DNA from: Dermatophagoides farinae
Lineage: Eukaryota > Arthropoda > Arachnida > Sarcoptiformes > Pyroglyphidae
Length of the DNA stretch: 64,000 nt
Direction of reading: 5' to 3'
Assembly (NCBI RefSeq): GCF_024713945.1
Contig: NC_134684.1
Coordinates: forward strand, 1,469,001-1,533,000
Both the position numbers and the translations under genes were made by a program. Shown one piece after another: positions 36,810 through 50,777 of this stretch (position 1 is the stretch's first letter; every line of letters starts with the position of its first letter). The notes beneath the pieces were generated by a model that worked only from the letters and a program-made list of their open reading frames with translations, searched no databases and was not told the DNA's origin.

Positions 36810-38991
36810 AATTTTTGAAACAAAAAAAAATTCAAAATTTTCGATACATCACACACACACTGAAACACTTTTCACTTTGAAATGACAATCCAGTTGTGCG
36901 TGTTGATTAGCAAAAAAAAATCATTGATCTGTTTGGAACATGCTCAAAAAACTTGGAAAATTGGTAACTTGATAATAAAAATAACAATAACAATAACGGA
37001 CCAATCGATTCATTCAACATATAATGATGATGATAACTGAATATACAAGAGATGGTAATCGTGAAAAAAAGGCGGGTATTTGTCCAAAAAAAAAACTTTT
37101 TTTCTTGCATTGAATAATGTATCCCGATTTGGGTGTGTTTATGTGTGTGTGTGTGTGTGTGTGCGTGAATTTGTAACTGTACAATTTACAATATCAAATT
37201 TTTTTCATTCATTCATTCATTCGATGAGAAAACAAGAATCAAAATAAAAAATGGTAATAAATCGTATCGCTATTGGCTATATATTTATAGTCTGGACACA
37301 CACACTCATACACACAACATCAGCTAAATATATAGATAAGGAGTAGGGAGAAGAAGGTAGGTAGGTAAGTAAGTAAGTAACAGTGTACAGTAATAATAAT
37401 AATATTTCCGATTTTCTGTAACGAAACATTTTTCTTGTTCTTGTTCTTGTTTGTTATATATATATATAATTTTGGGGTTGTAACCAAAACGGGTGGAGAC
37501 ACAAATCGTTTGTTGTTGTTGTTGTTGTTTGTCTCTATATTTGTAAATTGTGTAACTGTTATGTATGTGTGTATGTTTGTTTGTGTATCATGAATGTTTT
37601 GTATTTTTTTTTTCCTGTTATATACAAGTCATTGTGTTACACAATTGAAAATTTTTTTGTTTTGTTTTGTTCGTATGCGCAAACACATCTAGACTTTATA
37701 AAATTGGTGAGAATGACTATCTATCTATCTATCTATCTATGATCATCATCAGCCTATATTCATTCGTTGATGGATGGATGGATGGATTGAATGAATGAAT
37801 GAATGAATCGGGCGTCATGATTCGTCAATTCTCACAATATTTGTGGGTGGGAAACAATTCATATCACACAAGCATACACAATTTTTATTTGAAATCAAAA
37901 GTATCGTCCCATTTTCTTTTAATGATTCAGTTTTTTTTTGTATGGTGGCTCCCAATTTTTTTTTTCTTTAGATCTGTACACGGGGGCGGATGGTGGAAGA
38001 AATATTTGATGAAAAATGTGAACAAAAAAGTAAGAAAAAAAAGAAAAACCATTTGTGTCTGCATGGTGGTGAATGGTTCCAACAACAATGATAATAATGA
38101 AAAAAAAATTCTGGAATGAATAATGAATCTTGAAACTTTTTTTTTTCTTAAACAACACACACACACACACACATTCCTTACATTCCAATTGAGACTTAAT
38201 ATCGATTGATTTTGGATCATTTCATTTTTTTGATATGATCATCAATATATAATACCCATGTGTACAATGATTCGAATTTTTTTTTAAATATATGAAAACA
38301 ATATACATACGCCATCTGTTGAAGATGATCGATATTAAAAAAAAAATATTCGAAATATTGCCCATTTTTTGTTTTTGAATGTTTTGTCCACTAATCACAT
38401 TGTTGTGTTGATCATGATCATTCATGAATCATGATTATTGAAATTTTTGATTTACATGAAATATTGCAATGACAGAAACAAAAAAAAACATGTACACAAC
38501 GAGTACATCGATCATCATCGTCATTATCATTGAATCTTATCAAATCAACAGACAAACAAACATGATCAATATGTGTTGCATGCCCATAAATGTATGTATG
38601 TGCGTGTGTGTGTCTGTGTTTTTTTGAATCAAACACCGCCATCAAGGTAACCGAGACGACCAGTTTGTTATTTTTTTTTTCTCAATCACAGCCATAAGAA
38701 GATATATTGAATCATCATCACTGTTGTGTATTCATCAGTTTTACGCTGATTTTTTTTTTGATCATCATCATTGGAAAAAAACATCGTCAACATGCTCACA
38801 TCTTCTTTTTATCGATTGGACCAAAAGAAAAAAAAATTCTACTCAACTTCACTTGACCTTTTCATTTAATTAAATTCGATTTAATGGATTTATCATTGAA
38901 ATCATATGGTATTGACAATAATTTTGTCCAAATAATCATCAATTGTTTTTTCAATCAATTTTCATTTTTTTATTAAAATCATCAAAATCAG
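36810..38991. other. divergent region, DMRT (-) / PKC (+), with likely PKC 5' UTR exon at its right end
   Basis: No reading frame with protein-like content. It has GT near 37142-37164, a (TATC)n run near 37719-37740, a (TGGA)n run near 37768-37788 and CA near 38154-38172. The right end (…ATCAG before 38992) directly precedes a consensus donor GTGAGT and so is the best candidate for the first, non-coding exon of the PKC gene. Confidence 0.45.
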
Positions 38992-40954
38992 GTGAGTTTC
39001 TTTTTTTTTTGTTTATAATTCTGTATTTTTCTTTCTGTTTGTTGAAATACCGTCATTATTTAGATTGACCTTAAGTGATATCGTGTGTGAGTGTAGGTGT
39101 TATGTTTGTTTTTTTTTGTCATCAAAATTATGATGATTTATGTGTACCTCGGTTATGTGTGTGGTTATGGTTTTTTTTCACATGATTTATATGATGTGAT
39201 GTGATTTTTGTGTATGTATTTTTTTTTTGTTGTCAAATAAATTTTAACCAGTGATATTTCAAAACTGAGCAACAGGATTTTAGATTTTTTTTTTTTTGAA
39301 TGTCAAGATAAAAAATGTGGTGTGAGTGAAAGACAGCAAAAAAAAACCAGAATTGCGAAATTTTTTTTTTTGTTCACTGCAGTGAATCATGATTTATTTC
39401 TCAATTTCACCATCATCAATCTCGTGTATTTGATCGATCGAAACGAATTGGTGAATTTTTCAAATGAAAAAAAAATCGATCGATTGATTTATCGGCTTTT
39501 TTTTCTTTTCCTTGTTTCTTAATAATTCTTTTATATATTCATCAATAAGATTTAACATATTCAATTGGTGAATTTTGATTTTTTTAAATAAACATATCGA
39601 TTCCCGAAAAAGTTTTTCCTTTTTTTTCATTGTGTGTGTTTATACGCTTTTTTCTCCTTCAAAGTGATTAATCGAATTTGATTCCGGATTTATTTGGAAA
39701 CATTCAAAAGAGAGAGAGAGAGAGAAATGGCAAATATAATGGATAATCTTTCAAGATTTTAATAAGTCAGTTTTGTCGTCACACCATGCATGCATGCATG
39801 CATGCAATTCATCAATGATGTGTGGTTCAAACCGAATCGAATAATGCTGGATGATGACTAAATTCTTTTGATTTATTTCGTCATTAAAATTTATAATAAT
39901 ACTGCTCATTTCGGTTGGCAACATAGACATACACATGCACAATGATGATGATTGATTGATTTGTTTGAAAAAAAAGAAGTTGATGTTAATAAAAATAACA
40001 GTTATTCAATCAAAATAGAAAAAAAATCTTTTCTTTCTTTCTTTTTTTTTCTTGTTGAAAATCAATGACAAAAACCTTGAATTCTCCAATCTCTCTAAAT
40101 CATTTTCCAATTCGACCTATAGATTATTGTTTGATTGATGTTGTCCATCCATTCTTCTACATTCAAATTTTTTTTTTGCATATATATCTGCGATTTCAAA
40201 CGCACGCACAATAAAAAGCATCATTTAGAGCCGCACCACGACAACCAATTTTTTTTTTCGTTTAGCCTCTAGAATGTTATTGTTGTTTAAATGATCATCG
40301 GCGTTTATTGTTGTTGTTGTTGTCGTTGATGTTGATGATGATGATGGCTGCCACTAATTTGTCGACAATCATCAACATCAACAGCAACAACAACAACAAC
40401 TATCGAATGTGAAACCGAATAGTGTGTGTGTATATATCATCAAAGCTTCTTCTGCGAATGTTTTTTTTCCATGCACCAAAATTTTATAATAACGGCCCAA
40501 TGGTGTAGTGTTTTCTGGTTTTTTTTCTGGTCGATGTTTGTGCATGTTGTGATGAATCGAATCGAATTGAATTGAATCAAATCACAGATTTATGTTCGTG
40601 TGTATGTGCATGTGTTTCTGTCTGTTGTTTTGTATATGCATTCATTCGTAATAAAAAAAAAATTATTATTATTTCCAATGATGATGATGTCGATCAATTT
40701 CCTTTTTGTCACCAACAAATAAACATATATAAAAAATATATTTTCCTCTGATTTTCAACACTGTATTATAATCCATCATCATCATAATAATTTTTTTTTG
40801 TTTAATTCCTTTTCGTATTCTTTCTTCTTTAGTGCCAAATCAAATTCAACGAATGGACCAATAATAATTCAATTTTTATTGTTATTGTTGTTGTTCACTT
40901 CCTTTCATCCATTATCATTTTTTTTCATTTTTACTCATTAAAATCGTTTTACAG
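38992..40954 (+). other. probable 5' UTR intron of the PKC gene
   Basis: CAG/GTGAGT at 38991/38992 is a near-perfect donor. TTTTACAG ending at 40954, just 14 bases before the PKC ATG, is a good acceptor. The 1.96-kb span has no coding potential and includes microsatellites (GCAT repeat near 39786-39804, TTG near 40310-40326). Transcript data would be needed to confirm the pairing. Confidence 0.5.
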
Positions 40955-40968
40955 GACAATTGAATATA

Positions 40969-43337
<2,369 letters not shown>

Positions 43338-43503
43338 TGATGATCATTTAGACAATCCACAATGTATTTGGCATTTTCGGGTAATTGTTATTATGGTTAT
43401 AATTTTCATTTTGTTTTATTTTTTTTTTACTTGTTGCATAATAAAAGTTTTTTTTGTTTGTTTTAAAATATCTACAATTAACAATATTATTTTTTTAAAA
43501 AGA

Positions 43504-44478
43504 TTATTCATCATCCATCAATGATGATGGTAATTGATTTTCAATCTCAAAATGTACAAATAATGGCCACCACCAGAAATATTTAATGAAATTTTTTGAT
43601 GAATTATTATTATCATTATTGACGTCAGAATCGACATTAAATGTATGATCAAGAATAATATTCTTGAATCTGCTAACATGAGAACGACGAGTAGTAGTAG
43701 TAGTTTTTAATTTTTGAAAAAATTCTTTTTCCATACACAATGAATGATAAGTCCAAAAAATTTGTGTACAAACATAAACACTTGCAATTATATCGATTGT
43801 ATAATGTTGATGTGATATGATCAAACTTGTTATGGCTACAGTACTTAATAACCAATGAATTGTTTTCACCAAAAAATATCCACATTTAACACCATAATAA
43901 GTATTTAAAGCTACTGGATAATAATAGGTATCGATAAATAAATGAACCATAATGATAATGATTGTATGGCCAGAAAATATTTGATCACCACAAAGACTAA
44001 TTTTTCTTTGTGTTACAAAACCAAATGTTTGTGAAAATTCAACCATACGATCGATGATTGCCATTGAAAATTCACCAATAGTAATGTTGGATGAAAATTT
44101 TGGTGAACAAGAATTACAAATACTTGGTGGTAATGTTGTACTGGGGAAAAATAATGATCGTACCATATAAGCTAATCCAGTGATGATTGTAAATCGACGA
44201 AATATTCGTTCACGATCCAAATGGAAAAATAAAACAATTAAAAATGAAAGATTCTGTATAGTTATATATAGTTCACAGAATACGATTAAATCATCGATTC
44301 GTGGTAATAAATCAAATCCAACATCTGGTAATGGTTTCATTTGTATTGGTACTCTTTCATGTGTCAACGAAAGCATCAATGAATTCAATAACATTCCTGT
44401 TGCCATGAATATTAATGCCATTAAATTGATTGAATGTCGTTGCCATAAAGTGTTGATAATTTCTTTGGCTTGTAGCAT
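43504..44478 (-). CDS. sphingomyelin-synthase-like phosphotransferase, catalytic motifs intact (324 aa)
   Basis: Multi-pass Golgi or plasma-membrane enzyme of the sphingomyelin synthase (PAP2_C) family, which moves a phospho-headgroup from a phospholipid to ceramide. Single exon. Family motifs are present: D1 PLPD (49-52); D2 RR-x8-Y-x2-R-x6-T starting at Arg94 (RRFTIITGLAYMVR); D3 CGDQIFSGHT (163-172); D4 HYTIDI with Asp229, then F-x2-YH. The catalytic His171, His225 and Asp229 are all retained; one Tyr of D4 is replaced by a neighbour. There is no N-terminal SAM domain, so it resembles SMS1/2 lacking SAM rather than SMSr. Whether it makes sphingomyelin or ceramide phosphoethanolamine cannot be read from sequence. 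A Thr/Asn-rich segment precedes the C-terminus. It lies about 80 bp from a degenerate paralogue in the same orientation and converges with PKC. Confidence 0.88.
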   Translation of the reverse strand: MLQAKEIINTLWQRHSINLMALIFMATGMLLNSLMLSLTHERVPIQMKPLPDVGFDLLPRIDDLIVFCELYITIQNLSFLIVLFFHLDRERIFRRFTIITGLAYMVRSLFFPSTTLPPSICNSCSPKFSSNITIGEFSMAIIDRMVEFSQTFGFVTQRKISLCGDQIFSGHTIIIIMVHLFIDTYYYPVALNTYYGVKCGYFLVKTIHWLLSTVAITSLIISHQHYTIDIIASVYVCTQIFWTYHSLCMEKEFFQKLKTTTTTRRSHVSRFKNIILDHTFNVDSDVNNDNNNSSKNFIKYFWWWPLFVHFEIENQLPSSLMDDE

Positions 44479-44558
44479 TTCAAAAAATAAGAATAAATTT
44501 TCATTTTTGGATTGTTTATTACAATTATATATAACAATCGAATTTTGATTTTAGAATA

Positions 44559-45377
44559 TTAATAATGTATAATTGATTGATGATCGGATTCGAAAAAAAC
44601 CAATAATGACCACCACCAAAATCGATTAAACATATTTCCATTGGATGGATATTGAAACGATTCATTCATACAAATTGTATGATAGATGTTAAATGTTCGT
44701 GTACAGATATAATATGCGAATAAAATATCGACCAAATAATTCGTACGAGATACTATTATCAATAGAATCGATAACCAACAATTGTAAAGTAAAAGTTTAT
44801 CGAATATCCATCTTATTTGAAAACGATTAGATTTGAAATATGTCGTTAGAAATTGATAAGCCAAAATAATATGAATCGCACGAATATTATCAATATTGCT
44901 ACCACAGAAATTTCGTTGATCATCGTCATTCAAATAGAACACAAAGAAACGAAACAATTCTCGCCATGATCGTTTCGTTAGTTCCCAAATAAACTGGCAA
45001 TTGGTAACATTCGTTGGAATTCGTTCATGACAATAATTTCTGTTATTAGAAACTGGTAATTGTGTAGCCGCCAAACAAACTGCATGAGTGAATATTGTAA
45101 TACCGGTAATTATACAAAAACGTCTAGCGATTAGCCAACCAAATTGATTTGTAATGAAAACAATCATCAACGCTATTCCAAGAAACAATGAATGAAATTT
45201 TACTAAATATATGGCATAACGACGATATGGCAAAAATTCGAATCCAATATCAGGCAATGGATATTCCTGTAATGGTAATCGTTCATTGAAAATGACAATT
45301 AAAACAGAATTTAGATATAAATTGGCCAAATAGAATATGAATGCAAAAACTGTTTTACAAACAACAATTCGATTCAT
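44559..45377 (-). CDS. sphingomyelin-synthase-like paralogue with lost catalytic residues (pseudoenzyme, 272 aa)
   Basis: Same fold and order as its downstream neighbour: multiple TM segments, PLPDIGFEFLP (D1), RRFCIITG, C-terminal F-x2-YH and a matching WWWSLLVFFE ending. The catalytic motifs are eroded. D3 reads CGSNIDNIRA at 158-167, so the Asp after CG, and the SGH, are gone and Arg166 replaces the catalytic His. D4 reads NYLVDI at 213-218, with Asn213 in place of His and Asp217 kept. D2 has Ile and His where the family has Tyr and Arg. The 819-nt frame is uninterrupted, so selection on something other than catalysis is suggested (inference). It could serve as a scaffold or heteromer partner of the active copy, or be a very young non-functional copy. 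It starts about 195 bp from a divergent gene at 45572. Confidence 0.85.
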   Translation of the reverse strand: MNRIVVCKTVFAFIFYLANLYLNSVLIVIFNERLPLQEYPLPDIGFEFLPYRRYAIYLVKFHSLFLGIALMIVFITNQFGWLIARRFCIITGITIFTHAVCLAATQLPVSNNRNYCHERIPTNVTNCQFIWELTKRSWRELFRFFVFYLNDDDQRNFCGSNIDNIRAIHIILAYQFLTTYFKSNRFQIRWIFDKLLLYNCWLSILLIIVSRTNYLVDILFAYYICTRTFNIYHTICMNESFQYPSNGNMFNRFWWWSLLVFFESDHQSIIHY

Positions 45378-45571
45378 GATGATTTTAGGCGTAAATAATA
45401 AATTAATAGGAATTATTTGGGTTGGGAATTAAAATATTTAATTAATTTTCAAAATAATTTAATATAAAATTTTTTTCAGTTACTACCATTATGAATAGAT
45501 CTTTACCAGTGGGGTCACATGACTAAATTTATTCGAAAATTCGATCGATTCATTCAATTTTTATTTTTCTA

Positions 45572-46384
45572 ATGGCTACAGCTACTAATAATTTTAGTGA
45601 TAAAATCGATCAATCCCAGTCTATTACCAATCCATTACCATCGTTAGAAGATTATTCCAATAATGTCGAGAATATCATTCAAAGAGTTAATTATCGATTT
45701 GCAAAAAATCAATCAAATTGTCATACTATACTTTATTATGGACATGATACTGATCGTTTACGACTAGTTGAATTTTTGTTTGGTCAACATATTGTATCCA
45801 AATCTAAATGGGATGTTCATCTGATACGTACGAATCTTTTACCGAATCTTTTTGATCATCAACAGGCTCGAGAATTGATTCGAACAACCAAACAAATGAA
45901 TGATTTATGTTTTTTGAAGATTTACTATTTAGAGAATCGTAAATCGCTACTTGATCATTTGTCGAATATAAGTGCTAGTAACCGAAAACAATTACTACCT
46001 AAAGCTTTCATTATTGATGATATAATGGCATATGTGGTTGATTCATCATTAACTGATCAAACAAGCAATGAACATCGACAATCAACCATTGATACAACAG
46101 AAACAACAGATCCCGAACCTCAAAGAAAACGGTTTCGAACAAATTCCTGGAATCGATTGGAAGAAAAATTTCAAAGTCTAATTCGTATTATAAGTGGTTC
46201 AATTGATACTCTTGAGTATTGTGCACAACGATTACAACGTACAACATATTTAATAGTCAAAATTGATCTGCATACATTTTATCCAGCCGATCCATCACTA
46301 CAAAAAGATTTATTGTTTAAATTAAATCGATCTCATTTTAAACATAAAATTAATGTCGATAAAATACCTTTTGAAATGGATTAA
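45572..46384 (+). CDS. unrecognised 270-aa single-exon protein with a Walker-B-like strand
   Basis: I do not recognise the family. The frame is uninterrupted, has ordinary amino-acid composition and a clear start, so a real gene is likely. Visible features: polar N-terminus; a strand HTILYYGHDT at residues 51-60 where a nucleotide-binding loop could sit but no GxxxxGKT is present; a hydrophobic strand ending in two Asp (AFIIDD, 145-150) that resembles a Walker B; a basic patch QRKRFR at 184-189 usable as a nuclear signal; and a hydrophobic strand near residues 227-232 (TYLIVKI). The layout loosely recalls degenerate RecA-like proteins such as SWSAP1, but this is a guess. It is divergent with the SMS-like pair (gap 194 bp, shared promoter) and followed by COX5A. 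Confidence 0.65.
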   Translation: MATATNNFSDKIDQSQSITNPLPSLEDYSNNVENIIQRVNYRFAKNQSNCHTILYYGHDTDRLRLVEFLFGQHIVSKSKWDVHLIRTNLLPNLFDHQQARELIRTTKQMNDLCFLKIYYLENRKSLLDHLSNISASNRKQLLPKAFIIDDIMAYVVDSSLTDQTSNEHRQSTIDTTETTDPEPQRKRFRTNSWNRLEEKFQSLIRIISGSIDTLEYCAQRLQRTTYLIVKIDLHTFYPADPSLQKDLLFKLNRSHFKHKINVDKIPFEMD

Positions 46385-46723
46385 TACGAATTATTCCAAT
46401 TTTATTTTATTTTTTTAAATAGCTTAGTCTTTATTAAAAATAAGATTTTATTCATAGTTAACAGTTTAAATGCCATGTCATCCATATATTATGGGTGATT
46501 TAAAGTGTTAAAATTACCGGCAAAATTTTAACTGGAAAACTTTCCGAAATGTTTTTAAAATTTAATAAAAAAGAATATTTCCGAAATGAGTCCGAGTTCA
46601 CCTTTGTTGAGATTTGTTTTGTGTTTTTCTGTTCACACATTTTTACTTGTGGTCACCGAAGAAAAAAGTGTCTAAATTTTTTTTACCAATCGAATCAAAA
46701 CTTTTCATTTGATAAACAAAAAA
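46385..46723. other. spacer before COX5A
   Basis: About 340 bp between the stop of the orphan gene and the COX5A start. AT-rich, no open frame of note. It should contain the 3' UTR of the first gene and the COX5A promoter. Confidence 0.45.
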
Positions 46724-47260
46724 ATGTTGATCAAAACTATTAGCAGCAATCTACGATCGGTGATTTCATCACGATATGGACGTAAGTATATAATTTTGTA
46801 TTCGATAATTTTGATCAAACAATAAAATTTCAATGAATTAGAATTGTCTCAGCTACGATCTATGTCATCTCAAGTGGAAAATATGGGTCTTGCTGAACCT
46901 AAACATGGTCGTAAAGAAACCGATGAACAATTCGATCAGCGTTACATTCAATATTTCAGCCGACCAGATATTGATAATTGGGAATTGAGAAAAGGTATCA
47001 ATGATCTACATGGTATGGATTTGATTCCTGAACCATCGATTATTATCGCTGCACTTGAAGCTGCACGTCGATTGAATGATCATTCGATTTGTGTACGATT
47101 TTTGGAAGCCTTACGATGGAAAAGCCGTTTCGATAAAAACATTTATCCATATTTGATTCAAGAGATTCGTCCAACATTGGATAAATTGGGCATCAGTACA
47201 CCAGAAGAACTTGGCTATCATGAACCTGAATTAGTGATCGAGGATTGTTTTGATAAATAA
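46724..47260 (+). CDS. COX5A: cytochrome c oxidase subunit 5A, mitochondrial (158 aa)
   Basis: Nuclear-encoded, matrix-facing subunit of respiratory complex IV. Exon 1 is 46724-46781 and encodes a basic, Ser-rich presequence ([19 protein letters not shown]). A 60-nt intron follows, then exon 2, 46842-47260. The mature part has the all-helical COX5A hallmarks: [63 protein letters not shown], and a tail [18 protein letters not shown]. The 158 residues fit precursor lengths of about 150. The first exon is too short to be found by open-frame length and was chosen by its targeting character and phase. Confidence 0.96.
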
Positions 47261-47405
47261 TTTTCATTCAAATGATTGATGATTAATTGTAAAATGTATT
47301 TCGCGCTTTTGTGTGCTTAATCATAAAATATAGCTTATATTCGTAAATCAAATTGAATAATGTTTTGAGGTAGTGTTTTCAATGATTTCATTTATAAATA
47401 AGTGA

Positions 47406-48924
47406 TCAAATTTTGTCCCAATCCTGTTGTTGATCAGTACCGAATATCGTAAAAATTATATCGCCAAACAAATATATAGCTATTGTTATGTAAAATACAA
47501 AATTCCATTTATCTATCGGTGTATCACCACCATATGAATCAGACCGTTCGAATACTGAACCAACAAGCCATGGACCAATGATACCCATAAGAAATGCCAA
47601 TGAATGTGCGAAACCAACAATAGAACCAGCATAATTTCGTGCATAATCCGAAACGATAGTCCATTCACCACTGGTAAAGAATCCATGCAAAAACATAGCT
47701 ATGATCATTAAAGTAAATACGATTTCTTTGCTACATTGTTGTTCATGATGATAATAAGTGATTCCAAGCAAACAGATAGCCGGTCCAATCATGGCAATAT
47801 TTTGTGATATTTTACGTGTCAATAATGGTGACATTTGAAAATGTTTGATTAAATAATTACAGATAATTGGACTTAGAAATGATCCGATACCAAAAGCTGC
47901 AACAACTAAGCCGCTCATTAGACCATTCTGTTCAATTGTCAAATGGAATATGATTGCAAAATAGGAAGGCATTTTGTTCAAGATTAGAAAAAATCCAAAA
48001 GCACAGCACATTTTACAGATGACCGATGACCATACAACCGGTGAAACAAGAATTCTTAACCATGGTGTGCGAATTTCGCTTTTCTATTCGAAAATTATCA
48101 TTGACATTGATGAATTGAATAAATGTTTCGCTACATACCTTTGAAAGTGTTGATGGTTTTATTGTCATGACATTTTGTTGTTGTTGTTCCCGTTCTATAA
48201 ATTGTAATTCCATATCAGAAATTCGTTTGTTGGCGTGTGGATCATCTGATCCATACCAAAGCCATAAAACTATCCAAGGTATATGGATAGCTGCCATTAC
48301 ATAGAATATCATATGCCAACCTATCGTCGTCGAAAATGTACAAAGATGTCCAGCCAAAAGATACATTCCAGAACAACCTATTGCATTGCCGATTTGCATC
48401 CATGAATTTGCACGTGTACGTTCATCACCATAAAACCATCTGCTAAACAATGAAAACCATGCTGGATATGTGAATCCATGAAATCCACCAATCATTATCT
48501 GAATAATTATCAAGGCAATATCTTGATAATAATCTATTGCTAATGGAGCTATTGCCGATAGTATACATGGACCAAGTACACCAATGAATGCAAACCATTG
48601 TCCACCATAACGATCAGTGAAACTGCCTATTATCGTGGGTAAACACCAATATAGATAGAATGATGCTCCAATTATAGTGCCCTGAAATATAGGATACCAA
48701 TTTACCATTCATTGATTTCACTATTGAATTGACCATACTTGCTTATTCTGGTTCCAATCAAAATATCGATTTTCAGCCGATAGTGTTCGATTCGATGATG
48801 ATGATGATGAAGACGATTTCATTTGAGTCATATAGACCAATGCTACACTAACACCGGCACGATACATGAATAATAAGGCACATGCATACATTCCTAACAT
48901 TCCAATAATCAATCGGGTCGACAT
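47406..48924 (-). CDS. SLC17-type major facilitator transporter (468 aa)
   Basis: Twelve-helix anion/cation symporter family that includes sialin, vesicular glutamate and Na/phosphate transporters. Exons: 48739-48924, 48139-48681 and 47406-48083, separated by introns of only 57 and 55 nt. The start (STRLIIGMLGMYACALLFMYRAGVSVALVYM) resembles the family's RxxVxxxxFxxxxxxYxxRxNxSVAI pattern. It is followed by NQNKQ/GTIIGASFYLYWCLP, GFTYPAWFSLFSRWF and DERTRANSWMQIGNAIG. Between halves the loop has KSEIRTPWLRILVSPVVW as in SLC17. The second half has HGFFTSGEWTIVSDYA and GFAHSLAFLMGIIGPWLVG, matching the family's late helices. Substrate cannot be inferred. A Ser run ([13 protein letters not shown]) with a glycosylation sequon fills the first lumenal loop. 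It is tail-to-tail with COX5A, 145 bp apart. Confidence 0.9.
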
Positions 48925-49517
48925 TTTTTTGTTTTGTTTTTTGTTTTTTTTGGATCGGTTATTTTCGTCAGTTGTCGGTAAACCGAATGAAAAAATATCC
49001 GTATATCCGTTAATTATAATTTTTTTTTCCCTAGTTCTTATGACCTTTTTTTTCCCATTTCAAACCATTTTTTTTTATGACCAAACAAATGTCAACAAAC
49101 TGAAAATAATTTTATTTTTGCCGACCGATTTCATGTTCAATTTTTTTTTTGTTTGTTTGTACAGATTTTGTGGAGATGGGAGATTTTTTTTAAAATAATG
49201 TTAATAAACTCAACTCTAAATTTTTTTGTTTTGAAATAATGATTAAATCTTAATAAAATTGTTTTTCATAATTTTGTATTCATTAATTCATTAATTGATT
49301 ATAATTTGATAAAAAGCAAACAAAGTACAAACATCAACCAGTAGTAGTAAACATCATCAGAAAACTATTTTGCAGAATGAGCACCAATATGGCCTTGATT
49401 GATATTCACTGTTTTTTGATTGATGACAACAATCATCATCATCATCATCATCATCAAAAAAAGTGATTCAATTGAATAGCGGATGATGATGTACCCATGT
49501 ACATAGACTACTCTCGC

Positions 49518-49594
<77 letters not shown>

Positions 49595-50017
49595 TAAATT
49601 ACAACAATTTATCATGCAATATATTTTAAATGAATCAAGGATACAGCTGACAAAAACAAGAAACAACTACGTAATCAATTGGCAAAAACCAGTGATTTCG
49701 TTCAATCATTCCAGAAATTTATTGCATTGGATTGATGGTGAATAATTCATTTTTTTTTACAGCTCAATCAAATTATTTGTCATCGATTTTTCGGTATTAT
49801 TTTATCATCATGTAAAAAAAAACACACACACACATACTTGTGAGATTAAATCAGGAAAAAAATATTAAATTAGTCTATATGACTATATGATTTGAGTCCA
49901 TTCGATACAGATACTTTATATTGTGGTTCCCATAGTGATTAACTAATTGTTTTTTTTTTAAATAGATTATAATGTTTCCAGGCTATAAAATCTCCTTACA
50001 AATATCGAAGTAACATA
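48925..50017. other. divergent region with CT microsatellite
   Basis: 1.09 kb between the SLC17 start (-) and the first TMEM222 gene (+). It contains T runs, an ATC run near 49434-49455, and the CT repeat listed separately. No protein-like frame. Confidence 0.45.
49524..49592 (+). repeat. (CT)n microsatellite, 69 bp pure
   Basis: Uninterrupted CT dinucleotide array with an imperfect CTCTCGCTCTCTA leader from 49510. Lies about 430 bp upstream of the TMEM222-like gene. Long CT tracts can act as GAGA-factor sites in arthropods, on the opposite strand as GA; that is inference. Confidence 0.95.
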
Positions 50018-50777
50018 ATGGTGGATAATGATAATCTAGACACAATGTTGCGAAGAGAGAACAACAAAAATAATGGAACGGATATTAGTGTGGATGATGA
50101 AGAGAAATTTGCTGCCAAGTACAAGATCGATCATAAACGACGATATTATCCATTCACAATAGTATGGACACCTGTTCCGATTATTTCATGGCTATTTCCA
50201 CATGCTGGACATCTAGGTATTGGTAAATCCGATGGTAGTGTAAAAGATTTTGGCCGACCATATAAGATTCTTACCGATAGTTTACAATTTGGACGTCCAC
50301 TCAAATATTGGATACTCGATCCTCGATTAGCCAAAAATGGCATCAAAGGTTGGGATGATGGTATCGATGATGCAGGAAACGTCTTCTGTAAACGAATGGT
50401 ATGTTGAAGATGGACAATTCATTCATTCATTCATTCATTGTGATTGTTTTTTTTTACCATTACAGAATTATGTATTGGTTTCGAATTGTCATTCACATGT
50501 ATCAACAGCATTGAATCATATGCAATATAATGGCCGTAATGATTATAATGAACATAAATTATTCTGGTTGTTCAATAAAAATTGTCATTATGTTAGGTAG
50601 GTTTTTTTTTGAATTTCGTCCCAACATTTGTTATTCATTCATTCATTCATCAATTGTATGATTCATAGCAAATGGACATTCATTCGAACATGGTTACCAT
50701 TGACATTGATCGTATCGATAATCACCATTATTGTTCTTTATTTTCGAACCAATGTATTTGATGATTTGTTTGATTAA
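50018..50777 (+). CDS. TMEM222: TMEM222/DUF778 family protein, copy 1 (206 aa)
   Basis: Small conserved eukaryotic membrane protein of unknown biochemical role; human TMEM222 has 208 residues. Exons: 50018-50398, 50466-50596 and 50669-50777, 621 nt. Core motifs: YYPFTIVWTPVPIISWLFPH, GHLGIGKSDGSVKDF, WDDGIDDAGNVF, SNCHSHVSTALNHMQYNG and a C-terminal TM anchor (TWLPLTLIVSIITIIVLYF). His65 in GHLGI and Cys135 in SNCH are invariant-looking polar residues. Together they recall the His/Cys pair of permuted papain-fold hydrolases such as PPPDE and LRAT proteins, which is inference. AATAAA follows the stop directly. A second copy lies 1.8 kb downstream. Confidence 0.92.

Noticed and set aside
37720-37741. 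Regular TATC repeats considered as a CRISPR-like array
   Set aside because: Simple 4-base microsatellite with no spacers; the genome is eukaryotic.
47364-47376. String TGAGGTAGTGTTT resembling the let-7 seed
   Set aside because: Matches only the first nine bases of let-7 and has no partner for a hairpin that I can see.
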